In this document: positions 48,401-61,300 of the stretch, piece after piece
Layout of the letters: every line of letters starts with the position of its first letter
Position numbering within the stretch: position 1 is the stretch's first letter
Source: Numida meleagris
Taxonomy: Eukaryota; Chordata; Aves; Galliformes; Numididae
Length of the DNA stretch: 64,000 nt
Direction of reading: 5' to 3'
Assembly (NCBI RefSeq): GCF_002078875.1
Contig: NC_034424.1
Span: 7,543,586 to 7,607,585 of the forward strand
Program-made: the position numbers and the translations under genes
The notes under the pieces: generated by a model
The model's input: the letters and a program-made list of their open reading frames with translations, nothing else
Database searches by the model: none
What the model was told of the DNA's origin: nothing

Positions 48401-50440
48401 CAATTCCCATTGTGCTCTATCACAGTGCATAACCGCCTCCCTCCAGGTCTCCATGGCAGGAGCTGGAGTTTGTGCTGGCACTGAGCATATGGGCAGGAGG
48501 AGTCCTGCTCCCATCCCTCATGCACCCGGCTGAAATCCATCCCTGCAGGGCAGCACCGGAGCAGGAGCAGTGCCAGCTCATTCTGCTCACACCTCTAGAG
48601 CTGCTCTTGGCCTGAGAGGTGCTAAATATTATTAGCAAAAAGAAAACACTTCTTTTTTTTTCTTTTCACGGTGGAAAAAAGCAGCCCTTCCAATTGAAAA
48701 TATTATTGTGATTCTTCCACCCCTGAAGGGAGAGAAAACAGAATCCTTTGTTTCTGTTAAAGCCCCAGGTGCACTGCTGGCAGCCGGAGCGGAGCAGAGC
48801 CGGGAGAAGCTGCAAAGCAACATTTCAGCACAGGATACTCCAAAGCAGACAGGGTTAAGCTAAACATCCTTTCGCTGCTGCTCTTTCACTTCCCAATTCA
48901 GGGGGGGTAACACCATGACCCACACACTGCACTGGGGTCCCCGTCCTTGTGCAGCCAATCTCCAAGCCCCAACAGGTGCCAGTTTGCAGCCACAGGTCCT
49001 GGCTGGGCTGTGGGAATGGGTCACACATGCCACATGCTGCGTTCCTGCAGCAGGGATGGTTCTGCCCCATTACCACTCTCAGTGCCCTGCCTTCCATCAC
49101 CACCGTGGCTTATGAGTTCTTTGCGCACAAGAAGCCCACTCTGGTTTCTGGATTTGATTTTGGGACCCAGGATGGGAGCAGGGCAGCCCCACAGGGTAGC
49201 CCCCAACATGGGCATGTCATGGGGGGGTACTGGTCTCCGTGCTGGTCCCCAGTCACAGCGCAGGGCGAGGCAGGGCAGGAAGGGAGCCGGCGGAGATGAG
49301 TGTTTCCTGACTCTCAGGAGCGAAACAGAAAAGCGCTGTCACTCAGCAGCCCCTGCGAGTGCAGAGGCAAGATAACTCCAGACACAGCCACCATCACTTC
49401 CCCCCTTTGTCCCTGGCTTTTTTCAGGCCTTCCTGAGCAGAAACGTCTCATCTCCGAAGGAATGTCGTTGCTGCGTGGCCGTGTTGCACGGGGCTGGAGG
49501 CTACTCACAGTGCGTCCCATGGTTGCGGCTGTCCCCGCTGCTGCTCTGTCCCTGGAACACGCTGACCCAGCCTGGGGGACAGCATCCCCTGCACAAAACC
49601 CAGAGGCACCCTGTGATTGGAAAGGGGGTGGCATTTCCACTCTTCAAATGAGGTTTTATTTTCCCCTGGCCTCCTTCTGAAAAGAGGATGCTGAATTTGG
49701 CTCCCTTTGGACACAGCTCACCATATGAGCATCTCTCATTTCAACAACAAACTGAGCCCGTGCCCCTTCCTCGCTGGTGCAAGATGACAGCTATCACTCA
49801 GTCACTCAGCCCTGCCCAGGTCCTGGGGACAATGGAGGCTGAAGTGACAGTGCTGGGTTTGCTGTGAGCCAAGGACTGCTGGGAACAGGAGGCAGTGGGC
49901 ACTCCCATCCATGGCCCTCAGAGAGCACGACAGCAGTGTCCCCAAAGCCAAGGCTGGAATGCAGCAAGGCGGCTTTATTATCTCGCTCCCTGGCCTCTCA
50001 GGAACAAAATAATCTAACAGTCATAGAAACACATTTTTCACCAGGGGATTCTTCATTAGCTCTGGTTTCCTCTCACAGCTCGTTTCCTGGAAGCGCTTTG
50101 TGCTGTCAGAGGTGGGCAGGAGCTGTGGGATGCAAAGCTGCGCGTGCCCAGTTGCACCCATGTCCCTGCTGCACCCCTGGCTTGCAGCAGCATTGCGGTG
50201 ACACTCTGCATTCCTGCCCACCACCAGCTCTCACGCCCTGGGTGATGGATTGCTGCTGGAAAAATACTTTTTTAAAATGTTTATCCGAACACAGAGGCCC
50301 AAGCACCTTGCAGTGCGCAGCACAGAGCCCACCAGCTGGCACAGCGCAGGCAGCCTGCAGCCCCACTACAAAGCAATCCTCACCGCTGTTTGTACTTCAG
50401 CCATAAATATTTGCTCCTGGATGTGGTTCTCCCAGGCAAG
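45480..50440. other. intergenic DNA, no gene seen
   Basis: No supportable exon. A low-GC stretch at about 47330-47560 differs from its surroundings and may be a conserved non-coding element. Confidence 0.4.
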
Positions 50441-50640
50441 GTTTCAGCCCAAGAGCAATTGCTCATGATTTTTCTTGGCTGTTTACTTTTAGGGTTCTCT
50501 GGAGTTAAAAGCAGCTTTTTTCTAAAGCAACCACAATGGCAATATTATCACCAATTATTATAATAAGCCAATTGTGGATCTTGTGGCAACCAAATGCCAA
50601 CAAATGATGCTGTAATCGGTGCCACTGCTCAGACACCGAT
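50440..50640. promoter_or_regulatory. AT-rich block with palindrome and hairpin
   Basis: Contains the 12-bp palindrome GAGCAATTGCTC at 50453-50464 and an inverted repeat at 50531-50577. In the latter CCACAAT, GGC and TATTAT pair with ATAATA, GCC and ATTGTGG, giving 16 base pairs with small bulges and an 11-base loop. Function unknown. Confidence 0.4.
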
Positions 50641-53600
50641 GTCAAAAGAGCACAGGTCCTGTCCTCCCATTTACAAACTGGGGCCGTACACCCACATGAG
50701 CCGGGGAGCATTTGATGCCATCTGAACTCCTGGGGCAGAGTCCGGGTGGCAGCCAGGCAACCCCAGGGAGGGTTGAGGCAGTGAGGGGAAAAGGATATGG
50801 TGCTGCTGGGAGCTGCGGCCGTTTGAAGGCTGCGAGGGAAACAGGCCAGAGGGTTATCCAATCTCCCCGTGCAGACATTTCCGCCTGGCATGCCCCAGCG
50901 GCACAGTTGCTCCGCTTCATTAATAAATCACTAATCCCGCCCGCTGCGGCCGCTGCAGAGAGGAAACGGGAAGCGGTGCGAGGAGGGCCGGCGCAGGGTG
51001 AGTGTGCTGCTGTGCACAAGGAGGGGAGCTCACAGAGGTGCAGCCCATCCTCAGCTCCCCAACTCCAGCCTGGTGTGAAGGATGCTGAGCACCTGGGCAT
51101 GTCTGTGCAGAGTCCTGATGAGCCAGGAAGGACCACAGGCACGTGTGGTGTGGCACAGCCCAGAGATGGACAGAAATCTTTACCAATTGCCACAAGTTCC
51201 GTTCCCCCTTTGCAGCTGCTTCCCAGCAGAGCTTTCTGAGGGCTCCGAGCCTCTCCAAGGCACTATTTCAGCCCTAAACAATGCAGGCAGCTTTGTTTCC
51301 CCTGGAACACAGATATGGTTTGTGCAAGGGAGCTTGGCAGTTTGGCAATTATCAGTGTAGGCTGGAGGGCAAAGGCAGGGCTCTCCACAGCAGCGGCTGT
51401 GGGTTCAGCCCCACTGAGTTACTTCGTGCACGGGAACCACTGCCCAGATGCAGCTTGCTGGGAACTGAGGTTGACACATCTGCAGCTGACAATTCAGAGC
51501 CAAGAACCAGAAATCCAGCCCTGGCACTTCCCTGTGCAACAGACTGGTGGCAGTGGGGATTTTGGGTGCCTGCCTGAAGGAAGGATCCTGGAGCAAATCC
51601 TGTGGCTGCTGCCACGCATCTCTGCAGAGCAAACCCTGGTGTAACGGCATGCTGGGGCCACTTGCAGATGTTTAAGCACAGATAACACGGAGCATCCCGC
51701 TGGATCAAGCTGTGTGCTGCTCCACGTCATGGCGTCCCAGTCACAGGAGTGATCTCTGCCCTTTCTGCAGGGAGCTGCTCCTCACTACATAGGGGTCTGG
51801 GCTAGCAAAGGTGTTCTGCAGTCCCCAGGCCCACATTAAGGCAGGGCACACAGGGCAGATGGCTGCTGGATAAGGGACATCGTGCACTCACCCTGCATAC
51901 CAGCATCAGCAGGGCACAGCTGTCCTAGAGCTGGAGGAGCAGCACGTGCAGTGCGCATTGCTCCCTGTCTGACTTATTTCCCTGCAGGTACCCAGCATTC
52001 TCTGAGCCCAGAGGAGCTGTACTCATGCTGGGGAGACAGCAGAGCCCGTGGCACCGAGTCCCATTTGGGTCCCAGGTATTGATGGATGGACTGCTCACAT
52101 CCCAGCCTGTGCCTCGGCCCTGGTGTACCTCAGGACATGAAGCACCAAATGAATCAAATTCCTGCCGCCAGTGCCATTTCCTGTTTTCCCCTTACAAGGG
52201 ATCATGCTTCCCTGCAGTCCTTGACCCCGAGGACCAGTGCTAGAAAGGATGCGATGCACCAGGTCCGTGTCGGGTGCGGGGCTGGGCCATGCGACCGTCC
52301 CACAGCCCACAGGTTTGTTTGTCCATCTGCCCCAGCACAAAGCTGCGCGGTGCCTCCAGGCTGCAGCTTCCTCTGGGGACAGGATTGTGTGGCCGGGAGG
52401 GGAGAGGCACAGCCCCAGAACAAAGCAAACTACAGCACGGAAAACAAAGCCGAGCCTTTGATACAAACCCTTTTCTTCCCTCCCTGAGCAAGACACCGGT
52501 GTCACCTTCTCACTTGCACTTCCCCACGACTGCAGCTGGATCCCCTGTTTGGGGACGTGCAGACCTTCATGGCGTGCGGTGCTCACGGAAGCGTCCCAGT
52601 GGGACAGATGTTGGCCTTTCACCTCCGTCAGACCGGACCCACCTCCTCCTCTGCTAGGAAATGATGCTGTTTTAACTTTTCACCATTTCAAAGCATCAAG
52701 TGAGCGTTGATCAACCCTTGATGATGGTGTTTTCACTCTCAGGGGTTGACACGAAATTTCAGCACCGCTTTTGTTTCATTTTCCATCCATTAAGGGAGCG
52801 TCAAAAGTCAGAAATCCCTTCCAGGCAACTCAAACCCAGCACTCCCCAGGCAGCCTGAGAGCAGAAATCTTCCCCAACACATCACTGCAATGAAGACAGA
52901 GAGTAAGCAAAGCAAGCAGTGCTCTGGGGAAGGGCAACATGAAGGCAGCTGGGACATGTATTCAGCCAGTACTGAGCAAATCCAGCACTTGTGAGCATTC
53001 TTGGCAAAGGAAACCCTGACAAGTATTACTCTGGGGGGCTAAAGACCAGTTTTGCTGTCCTGCAGGGACATGACAGGGAGCTCTGTGGCAGGGCTCAGCT
53101 CCCTGACATAGGGATGCTGCTGCATGGATGCTCTGCTCTTTCCGAGCTTGCTCCTGTGCCCACGTTGCAATCACAGTGAGATAAAATCTCCGCTCCCACG
53201 CGCTGGGCTCTCAGCTCCGGTTACAACACACTTAATCCTTGAGCTGGGTTGACATTGCAGCTTGGGGCTGATTATGTGACCCAGTTATGAGACAGCAAGG
53301 CCCTAGCGAGCTCGGAAATGTTAAATACATTGTAATTGGACCCCTGGTGCCTCCACTTTCCTGTGGAAGAAGAGGCCCTGGTAAGAGAGTTTCCCCGTGC
53401 TGGGGCCATCCCCAGTGTGCAGCCAGCTCCTGAACCACCCGACAGCAGTGAAACCAAAGGAAATCAAATCCGCCTGCTCCTGGTTTATCCCAGAAGGAAA
53501 TGGGAGCGGGGCTCGATAGGGAGTAATCTCCTCAGGGAAGGAAGGGAAGAGCTTTGCACTTTCTGCTCCTGCTTTTGCTGTTTACTTTTCTGGACCTTTC

Positions 53601-54206
53601 CTATCAAATCTCTATAAAACTCTGCCCCAGAGTGATTCCAGCACCTGGCACTAATGCTTTCAGCAAGGAGCATCCCACGGCTCCCAGACACGTGCCCAGG
53701 CTCTCCTCGGCTCCATGGCCTTGGGACATGCTCCGAGGTGATGTTTTGATATGAAGAGCTGCAGTTCCCTAGCCCTGAAACCTTTCTGCTTCTGCCTCCA
53801 GTACACAGAGAAGGGATGGGATTGCAATGCAGCTCCTATGCTCGGGTTGGTGAGGTGGGCTGCCTTGATGTACTTAGCTCAGACACTTCAGGGAGGGATG
53901 TTCCTGTGGCTTGCCTTGCTTTGAAATGAAAGCCCTTGGAAGAAAAGAAACACTGGAGCCTCCTCCAAATGCACTTAATTGATTCAGCTTGTCACATTAA
54001 CATCAAAACAGGACAACTGCAGCATGGCCTGGGCCTCATCTCACACCCACCGAGCCCAGAAAGCTCCACAGTGCTTCCTCGGGGCTGGGCTCATCGGCTG
54101 TGGGGATGTGGGCAGGGTGCAAAGGACCTGAACCACGAGCTGTGCCTTCGTACAGTGCTGCACACACCAGGGCCCTTCCCCAGGGAGCTGCTGGGGATCG
54201 TAGTAA
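50640..54206. other. intergenic DNA, no gene seen
   Basis: No coding exon or RNA gene recognised. A 10-bp palindrome GTTGATCAAC lies near 52707. Confidence 0.4.
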
Positions 54207-54211
54207 GGATG

Positions 54212-54546
54212 TGTAGTGGAAATGCTAAGTCATGGCCTGAAGTGGTGATGGAGCACCTGGTGGGAAGGCAGGGCCAACCCAGGAGAGCTCAGGTGCATGC
54301 AATGAACCTGGGTGACCAGAAGGGGTGGAGGCAGGATCCACCCCTGCCCAGCCCTCATTTAAGGGTTGGCAGTGGAGGTGAGGGTATCTTGCTGGAGATT
54401 CTTGTGTACCTGAGGCCTTCTGTGGGTAAGCAGATTCTTTCCTTTGTTTCTACATCACTAATTGCCACATTTGAGTACCTGCTCACTTGCTGCACCCTCG
54501 GACTTTGCTACTACTCTGCCGTTGCTGTGCTTCCCATTGTGTTACA
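54212..54546 (+). mobile_element. solo LTR of an endogenous retrovirus
   Basis: A 335-bp segment starts TGTAG and ends TTACA, the TG...CA form of an LTR. It is flanked on both sides by the same five bases, GGATG (54207-54211 and 54547-54551), a target-site duplication. A five-base duplication fits the ERV-L class. No internal viral genes or second LTR are present, so it is a solo LTR left by recombination. The exact family was not identified. Confidence 0.8.
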
Positions 54547-54551
54547 GGATG

Positions 54552-57500
54552 TCATTATGCTGAGTGCACCCTGAGGTGATGCTGCTGTTTCTCCATGCAT
54601 CGATGCACACAGCAGCTAGTCAGAGGGTGTCCCTCACTGAGCTTCTATGTCCATCCAGCATGGCCATGCTGGTGCCCCCAGCCCCTCATTGCCTCCTTCC
54701 CTGCAGCTGACCCTAGCTGATAACCTTGGGAAGCTCCCCTGCCCCTGAGGAGCTGGGATGAGGGAAGATGTTGACTTTTAACCCCCCTTCTGTGCTTCGT
54801 TTCCCCCCTCCTGAATACATTGGGCTCTCCCTTGCTGCCTCCTTCACAAATCAAATCCATCCATCTCCCTGCTGCCAGAGGGCTCCTTGCAGCTGGAGGC
54901 CCCCAGGACTTCTAGAAGCCTTTCTTACAAGGGGGAAGAGCTTCTCTTAATACCGCAATCTTGCCTGCACCCTCAGCCATCAGGTCCCTCAGGTGCTTGC
55001 CCCTGTTGGGCTTGCAGTGCAGACCTGCCCTGTGCTGCAGCAGCTCATGGTCACTTGGCTTTACACTTCTAGGAGGTATTTCTGTCACTAGTTACATTAG
55101 GAAAGAGAATGGATTTCAATATGCTCATGGTTTCCTGCCCAGGGCTCCTGAGCTGGGGCAGGAGGCGAAGTAGGAGTCCCTTCTCGCCTTGTTGAGGTTT
55201 GGTCACTGCAGGGGCCCTGGGTGCAGAGTGGTGACAACAGGGCTGCTGCAGCTCTGCTCAGTGCTTAAACCACCAACCTCAGCCAAGGCACCTGGAGAGA
55301 TGGAACCTGACCTCTTCCCCTCCCAGCCTGCCCAGGAGACACAAGGAGCTCCACACACCCAGCTGGGCCCCTGGAGATAACGGCGGGGCTTTGATGTGAA
55401 GGGAAAGTGAGCCATCCCATGCAACCCTTATCTGCCTTTTCTTCTGCCCTTGATGTGAAGGAGTAATGTGGGAGAATGCACTCCCCTAATGACATTCCTG
55501 GGCTGTGGGATGAGGGGGCAGTGATCACAGCATGGGGACACCATAGGTGGTGGCCACCCCAGGGCCACGCTGAGGCTTGGGCACAATGTGGGGACACCCA
55601 GGTGGATCAGAGGAAACTCGGTGGGGCCCCGGTCCCCCTGCCTGCTCCTGCCCTCCTCCGGCGGCCGTGGGAGGTTTTCCTTGGCTCGTTCCCATCGGCC
55701 AAAGGCTGCTGGCTCACATGGAGGCAAGCCTTTTCTGCAGCCCCCAGCACGGCAGGGATGATCATCTTTGTGCTGCAGGAACTGCCCTCATTATTAATGC
55801 TAATGGGGTGTTCCCAGCCCGAGGAATTACCATAAGTAATCCCAGCCCCGATCCCGCCGGGCGCTCTGCAGGAGATGTGCATGATGTTTTGCTGTGTCTG
55901 GGACTAAACATAGATGCGATGGGGAGGAGGAAGCAAGGCCAAGGGTTGGGAAGGGGAGAGGCACATGTGCAGTTCTGGGATGGGACGCTGCCTGTACACG
56001 CTGCACCCGCAAGCTTAGGAAGGAGAAGCACACCCCGCTGCGGCCACTCGTGCACTCGTTAGAGCTGTTGGCATCAGAAAATGCAGAAGGGCCACGGGGA
56101 CCGCAGCAAAGCCACAGTGCCTGGGCTGTGGGAGGCAGCTGGGAGTGCTGGGGGCTCAGAGGGCTTCTTAGGCATTGTTCTAAGCTTCAGGAACACTCCT
56201 ACGCTGGTTGTGTTTTGGGAGAGTTTCAAGGAGGAAAATACACAGAGCAAAGAGAAGCAGCATCAGTGGGCGACAGGAAGGTGGAGTAGGAGAGCTGCAG
56301 AGCTGAGTGCTTTGAGAGCACGCTGCTGGGCTACACAAATAAATTCAGCATCTGGAAATGACTGGGGTGTCTTCGTGTGCACGTCAGACTGAGGCAGTGG
56401 CTTTCACGTAGGAAGGGGAAGGAGGATGGATGCAACATAAACATTGAAATACTTCACGTCATGCCCTGCCAACAAAAAGTCTTTTTGGAGCTGCTAAATG
56501 GTTTGTTTCATCATTTTCAGATATGAAATGTGCTTTTTGGAAGCGGTGAGTCCTCTGACAGATTGGTCCCAGCTTATAGAGGAAGAGAGGGGGGAAAAAG
56601 GTTTTAATGGATATTAAATTACCTCCAATAAATAAGGGAAAGATTTCATTCCACATGGAGCACATTAGCAATGTGATTCCAGGAATGAAATCTGTCAGAC
56701 ATTTTTGGGCCTGACCCTGTCTGATTTTTCTGTGTGGTTTTGGGTGCAGCTACAGCTTACAAACACCCATTTCCTCCCCATTTCTCGCCCAGAGCCGCCC
56801 TGCTGCTGATGGGGGCCCAGGACAGCAGTGTGCAACACCGCAGCAGTCAGATGTGGTTAATTCACTTTGGGTGCTGCTGTTTGAAAGCCCTCTGCAAACT
56901 CCAGCTCCTGGCCTCAAAGCCTAGCTGCAGCGGAGGTTATTGCTCTTCTGGGCTCTGCCATGTGTTACTGTTTATTTGCTCTGTGTGCCAGGAGAGCCCC
57001 CACATCCATTCTGTTTGCTTAGAAGCTGCAAATTTGAGTTTGATTTGGCAGGATGGAGCCCTGGGGCTCTCCTGGCTGTGTTTGAAACAGTTGCTGGCTC
57101 TGAAAGGTCTCCAGTGCCTGAGGTTGCGGTCCAGAAGAGGTGAGGGAGAAAACCAGTTGGAAACTGCAAAAAGAAAAGGAGAGGAAAAGTGTGGTGATAA
57201 TAGAGGAGAAAATGGAGGCAGACCCAGCATGGCACAGCACAGGGCCCATCTCATGCTGCGGACGTGGGGCCCTGCCCAGTGCTTGGTGGCATAGCCAGAG
57301 TCCAGCTTGCAGCCCAACCCATGTTTCCATGTCCCTTACAGAGGGATGTACACAGGGCTCAGCGTTCCCAGCCCAGTGGTGACACTCTCTTGAGGCAGCA
57401 GACACAGTGGAGGCTCTGGCTACCCAAGCAAGGTAATGACCTTCTTGTCTCAGTGTCCAGCACACTCTGATGTACTCCCCCTGGACCCTCAGGGCTGCTG

Positions 57501-57780
57501 TGCCCCTACTCTTCTGAAACACCCAGGGGGAGGCTGGGAATGCTTGGCTGCTCTCCCAAGGAGATTTTCCTTCACAAAACACAATCGCACGCGGCAGGCA
57601 AGGCTCAATCCCTTTTCTCAGCAGCCAGTAGGAGGAAGATGGAGGTGGGACAAGGGGTGGGCCCCCTGCAGCTGCTGGGATGGCCAATGCTTTTGTTCCA
57701 TGTTCAGAGGTGGAGGCAGAATTAGGATGTTTGAGGGGTTAAAGCTGTACTGGTGGCATGGGATAGCTGTGCAATCGTAT
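54552..57780. other. intergenic DNA, no gene seen
   Basis: Open frames here are short and in several overlapping registers. No exon, RNA gene or repeat end was recognised. Confidence 0.4.
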
Positions 57781-57782
57781 CA

Positions 57783-57990
57783 GGCCGGATATTAGGAAAA
57801 AATTATTCTCAGAAAGAGTGGTGAATTATTGGCCCAGGCTGCCTGGGGAAAGGGTGGAATCCTCATTCCTGGAGGGGTTCCAGGACTGTGGAGATGTGGC
57901 ACTGAGGGGCATGGTCAGTGGGCACAGGTTGAGGTTGGACTTGGGGATCTTAGAGGTCTTTTCCAGCATTAATGATTCTGTGATTCAATG
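57783..57990 (+). mobile_element. CR1 LINE 3' fragment
   Basis: About 208 bp matching the 3' part of avian CR1, from GGATATTAGGAAAAAATTAT through GTGGCACTGAGGGGCATGG to the ATGATTCTGTGATTCAATG tail. 5'-truncated and lightly diverged. Confidence 0.9.
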
Positions 57991-58278
57991 TCACCCCCCC
58001 CAAAAACAGGAGCCAGAGAGGTTGGAGTGGCCTTCTACCAGGAGAGCAACAACACCAGCTTCCACTGCCAGCGCCTTGGAGAGGGCTGTGTTGTCCTTGC
58101 AGGTTTAGTAGAGCCACCATTTGACCCTTCTACATAAAAACAAACAAGCCCAAGTGCTTTGCATTTTCACCTTCCTCACAGGGCACTTGGCGTGGAGGCC
58201 CATGCCCAGCTCTGCCCCCTTGCCCCTCCGAGGCCTGGCAGCCGGTGGGCACGGCCGGGGAACGGGCAGCCCGGTGCT

Positions 58279-58318
58279 GTCGCTAGATGGCGACACCGCC
58301 TCAGAAATGGCCGCCGGG
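58279..58318 (+). promoter_or_regulatory. candidate CTCF and YY1 sites
   Basis: CTAGATGGCG at 58283-58292 satisfies the inner CTCF consensus SYAGRKGGCR. GAAATGGCCGCC follows 12 bases later and fits the YY1 consensus. The block is CpG-rich within the gene-free flank. Confidence 0.35.
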
Positions 58319-58319
58319 G

Positions 58320-61300
58320 CTGGTGGGGCCTAGTCTGGGGGGCTGAGCCCCACAGAGCTGCTGGGGGGGCTCCCCTTGTCCTCGTAGGGCTTCTCGAGGG
58401 GTCTCTGTGTCTTCTGCGGTCACCCTGTGTTTGCACAGGCACCAGCGTGGGGTCACCGTGGAGGCCAGGCTGCTATCCTGCCATGGGGCGAGAAATCTGG
58501 GGCAAAAGGGCGCACATGGGGCTGGGGCATGCACCCTGCAGCCCCTTCAAGGAGAATGAGGACGTGTGGGGTCACCCCAGCCATAATTCCCAGGGGCTTT
58601 GGGTGCAGAGGAGTGCTTCGCACCAGGCCACGATGGCAGCAAGACCCACACCGCCATGGAGGGGAGCGTTCACACTCCCCAGCCCCACAGGCTTCTGTGG
58701 GGCACAGCACCATCCATCCAACCCTGGGGCCCCCCAACACCCACAGGGACCCCATGCTGCTGGGTGTTCCCCTAGGGACTGGGTGCTGCCGCCATCACCC
58801 AGGGCAGCAGATGGCACACAGGGATGGGTGAGAGGAGCCTGTGTTGCAGTCACCCATGAGTAAACACAGGCGTGATGGACCTCGTGCACTGGAGTAGGAG
58901 GCTTTCCTGCTCACTGCAGCCTCACCCGATGGGCCTGTCCCTCATCCCCACCAGCTCAGCAGACATGTCATGGCTCCAGCGCTCCTTGCATGTGCTCATA
59001 GTTCTCTGCTCTTCAGCAAGCTTTACTTTTTGCTTTTTTTTTTTTTTTAATCTTAAGTCTGAGTGTATTGCAGCCTGAAGAGCTACTTTTTCTGCCAGGT
59101 AAGGAAAAGGACGGGAAGCTGCCTCTGCTTTGAGTACCAGAGCAATAGATGATCCTTGGGGTCCTTTCCAAGCCATTCTATTAATAGGGAATTTGTCAGA
59201 CCCCACTAGCGGGAGAGGCCACTCTCACCTGCTGGGCTGCTGAGTTGCCCACAGTGTATGTTGAAGTCATGAGCGAAATACTGTTCTCTGGAGAGAAACA
59301 GGAAGGTGGGCTTTGAGTCAGAAGATCTAGGAGGGCTTTTTCAATGGGAGCCCTAAAGCAGAAATCCATTATCTTCTGGGTCAGGAGCAGACTCGTGGCA
59401 GGATAAAACAACTCCCTCCCCTTGCTGGATTGATGTACTTTTAAACTCACTACATCTTAAACAAAGTGAAGGCAGCAGGTATGGGCCAGGACTGGAACGG
59501 CACAGGAGTGGAATTTCTCAGGCTTTCACACCCCCTTAGCCACATTGCTTTGTTACGTTTCTGACTGTTCTTGCTCTGGGTGTGCAGGTCGAGATGTGGA
59601 AGGCAGTGGGACATCTGGACGTGCCCCTTTGCCTCCAGCCTTCCTTCCCATTGCACGGATCCTCCCTGCAGGGCTGCTCCTGTTCTCAGTGCCACCTGAC
59701 CACAGCTGAGAACAGAAGAGCTCAGAGAACCGCATGTCGTTGTGTCCCCACTCCAAGGAAACCCAGGTGGAGAAGTGGAAAATATCTCGTTTCATGCCTA
59801 GACCACCCCAGACTGAAGGGTGTGAGCCTGCAGGGTGGTCTAAAACACCCTGCAGCACGGCGGAGGAAAGCCCTTCACAGCGCTGAACGCTCAAACCTGG
59901 TTGGATGCAGGCAGAGGGTGGAGTTGTGTACCCAAGGGGATAGGGTCCGCTGTCCCCATCCATGCAAAATCATCAGTGCTTCCCGTGGAGATGCATCAGC
60001 CACCCGCAGATGGAAAGCAAAGCCCTCACTGAGCTGCACACATCCCCAGCTTGGTCCTGGTGGACCCTTGTGCTGCCCCACAGCCAGCCCCATGCCACGG
60101 CGCTCGCACTCCCAGTGCAACCGGTTCCCTCCCAGCCACCAGGCCATTCCTGGGCAAGGATCTGCAGCTTTAAGGCACAGCCTGGCCACAGAGCAGGTTG
60201 CTCTTCCCATCCTCCTGTGGCCTGCCAGAGTCAACTTAGCTGAGAGTAATTAGTGTGGTTATCAAGGGAAGAGGTGGATTAATGTGGGAAAGTCATTGAT
60301 GAAGGCAGAGAAGGGCAGATGCTTTCCTGGAGTCCCCAATCAATACAGACCTTGGAGGATGAATGAGGGCTTCAAAGAAAAGCATCAGTGAACAATTGAA
60401 TGCTTTTAGCTCCCGGATGGCTGCTCTGCCTGAAGCAATGAGCGAAATATGGCACGGGGCACCCCGCACGCTCTTGCAATTATCCCTGACTTGTGCCTCT
60501 GAAGGAGCCTCTGCCCATCAGCCACCTGTGTGAGAGGAGGACGCTGGTGGGGCGGGAGGGAGATGGGCACTGAGGATGAGGAGGAGGTCGTAAATTGGTG
60601 CCCGGCCCTTGTTCTGCTCCCTGGAGCCTCTGTGCTCTCCTTGCCCTGGCTGTTGGCCTACATTGGTCCCCGCACAGTGACCGTGCCAGCCCTGCAGCGT
60701 CCCCTCCTCCTGCTCCATTTTGCTTTAATTGTGCCATGTGGAAAGTGGGGCAGGAAGAGCCGGGAAGGCGGCCGGCTTTGTGCAGGGGATGCGCTGCCTC
60801 GGCCAGCAGTGACACCGGGCTGCTGGCCACCACAGCTCCCAGTGCCAGCAGTCCTGCCTGCAGCTCGCATGCGATGCACATGGCCTTATCCCCATGCCCA
60901 GAACTTCCCCTTGTAGGTTTTGTACCTTCTGGAAGGCGCAGAGAGGCGTTTTCCCATTGGACGCATGGAGGCACAGAGCAACCCAGGTCCCCAGTGCCCC
61001 TCTGTGCCACCCTGCAGCACACAGGAGCTTTACTCGAAAGCCAAGCGGGGTGTGATGGTGCTGCAGAGAGGGGAAAAAAGAAAACTAAACAAAACGAATC
61101 ACAGCATGTTTTTTTTTTTGTTTTTTTTTTTTGCACTCCTGGCCCCTTCTCTGTCATCCCCGCTGGAATGTGCCTCCGAATTCCTCGCTGCGTGCTGCTG
61201 CTGGCTTTGCCTCTGATTGTTTGCAGCGATTGTGTTTTTCCCACACTCCGGATCATGCCGAGGGATCACCCGTGGCTCTGTGCCGGCTCCCTATCACCCC

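Noticed and set aside
58159..58863. 234-codon plus-strand frame
   Set aside because: Overlaps other open frames in GC-rich DNA and has no recognisable domain.
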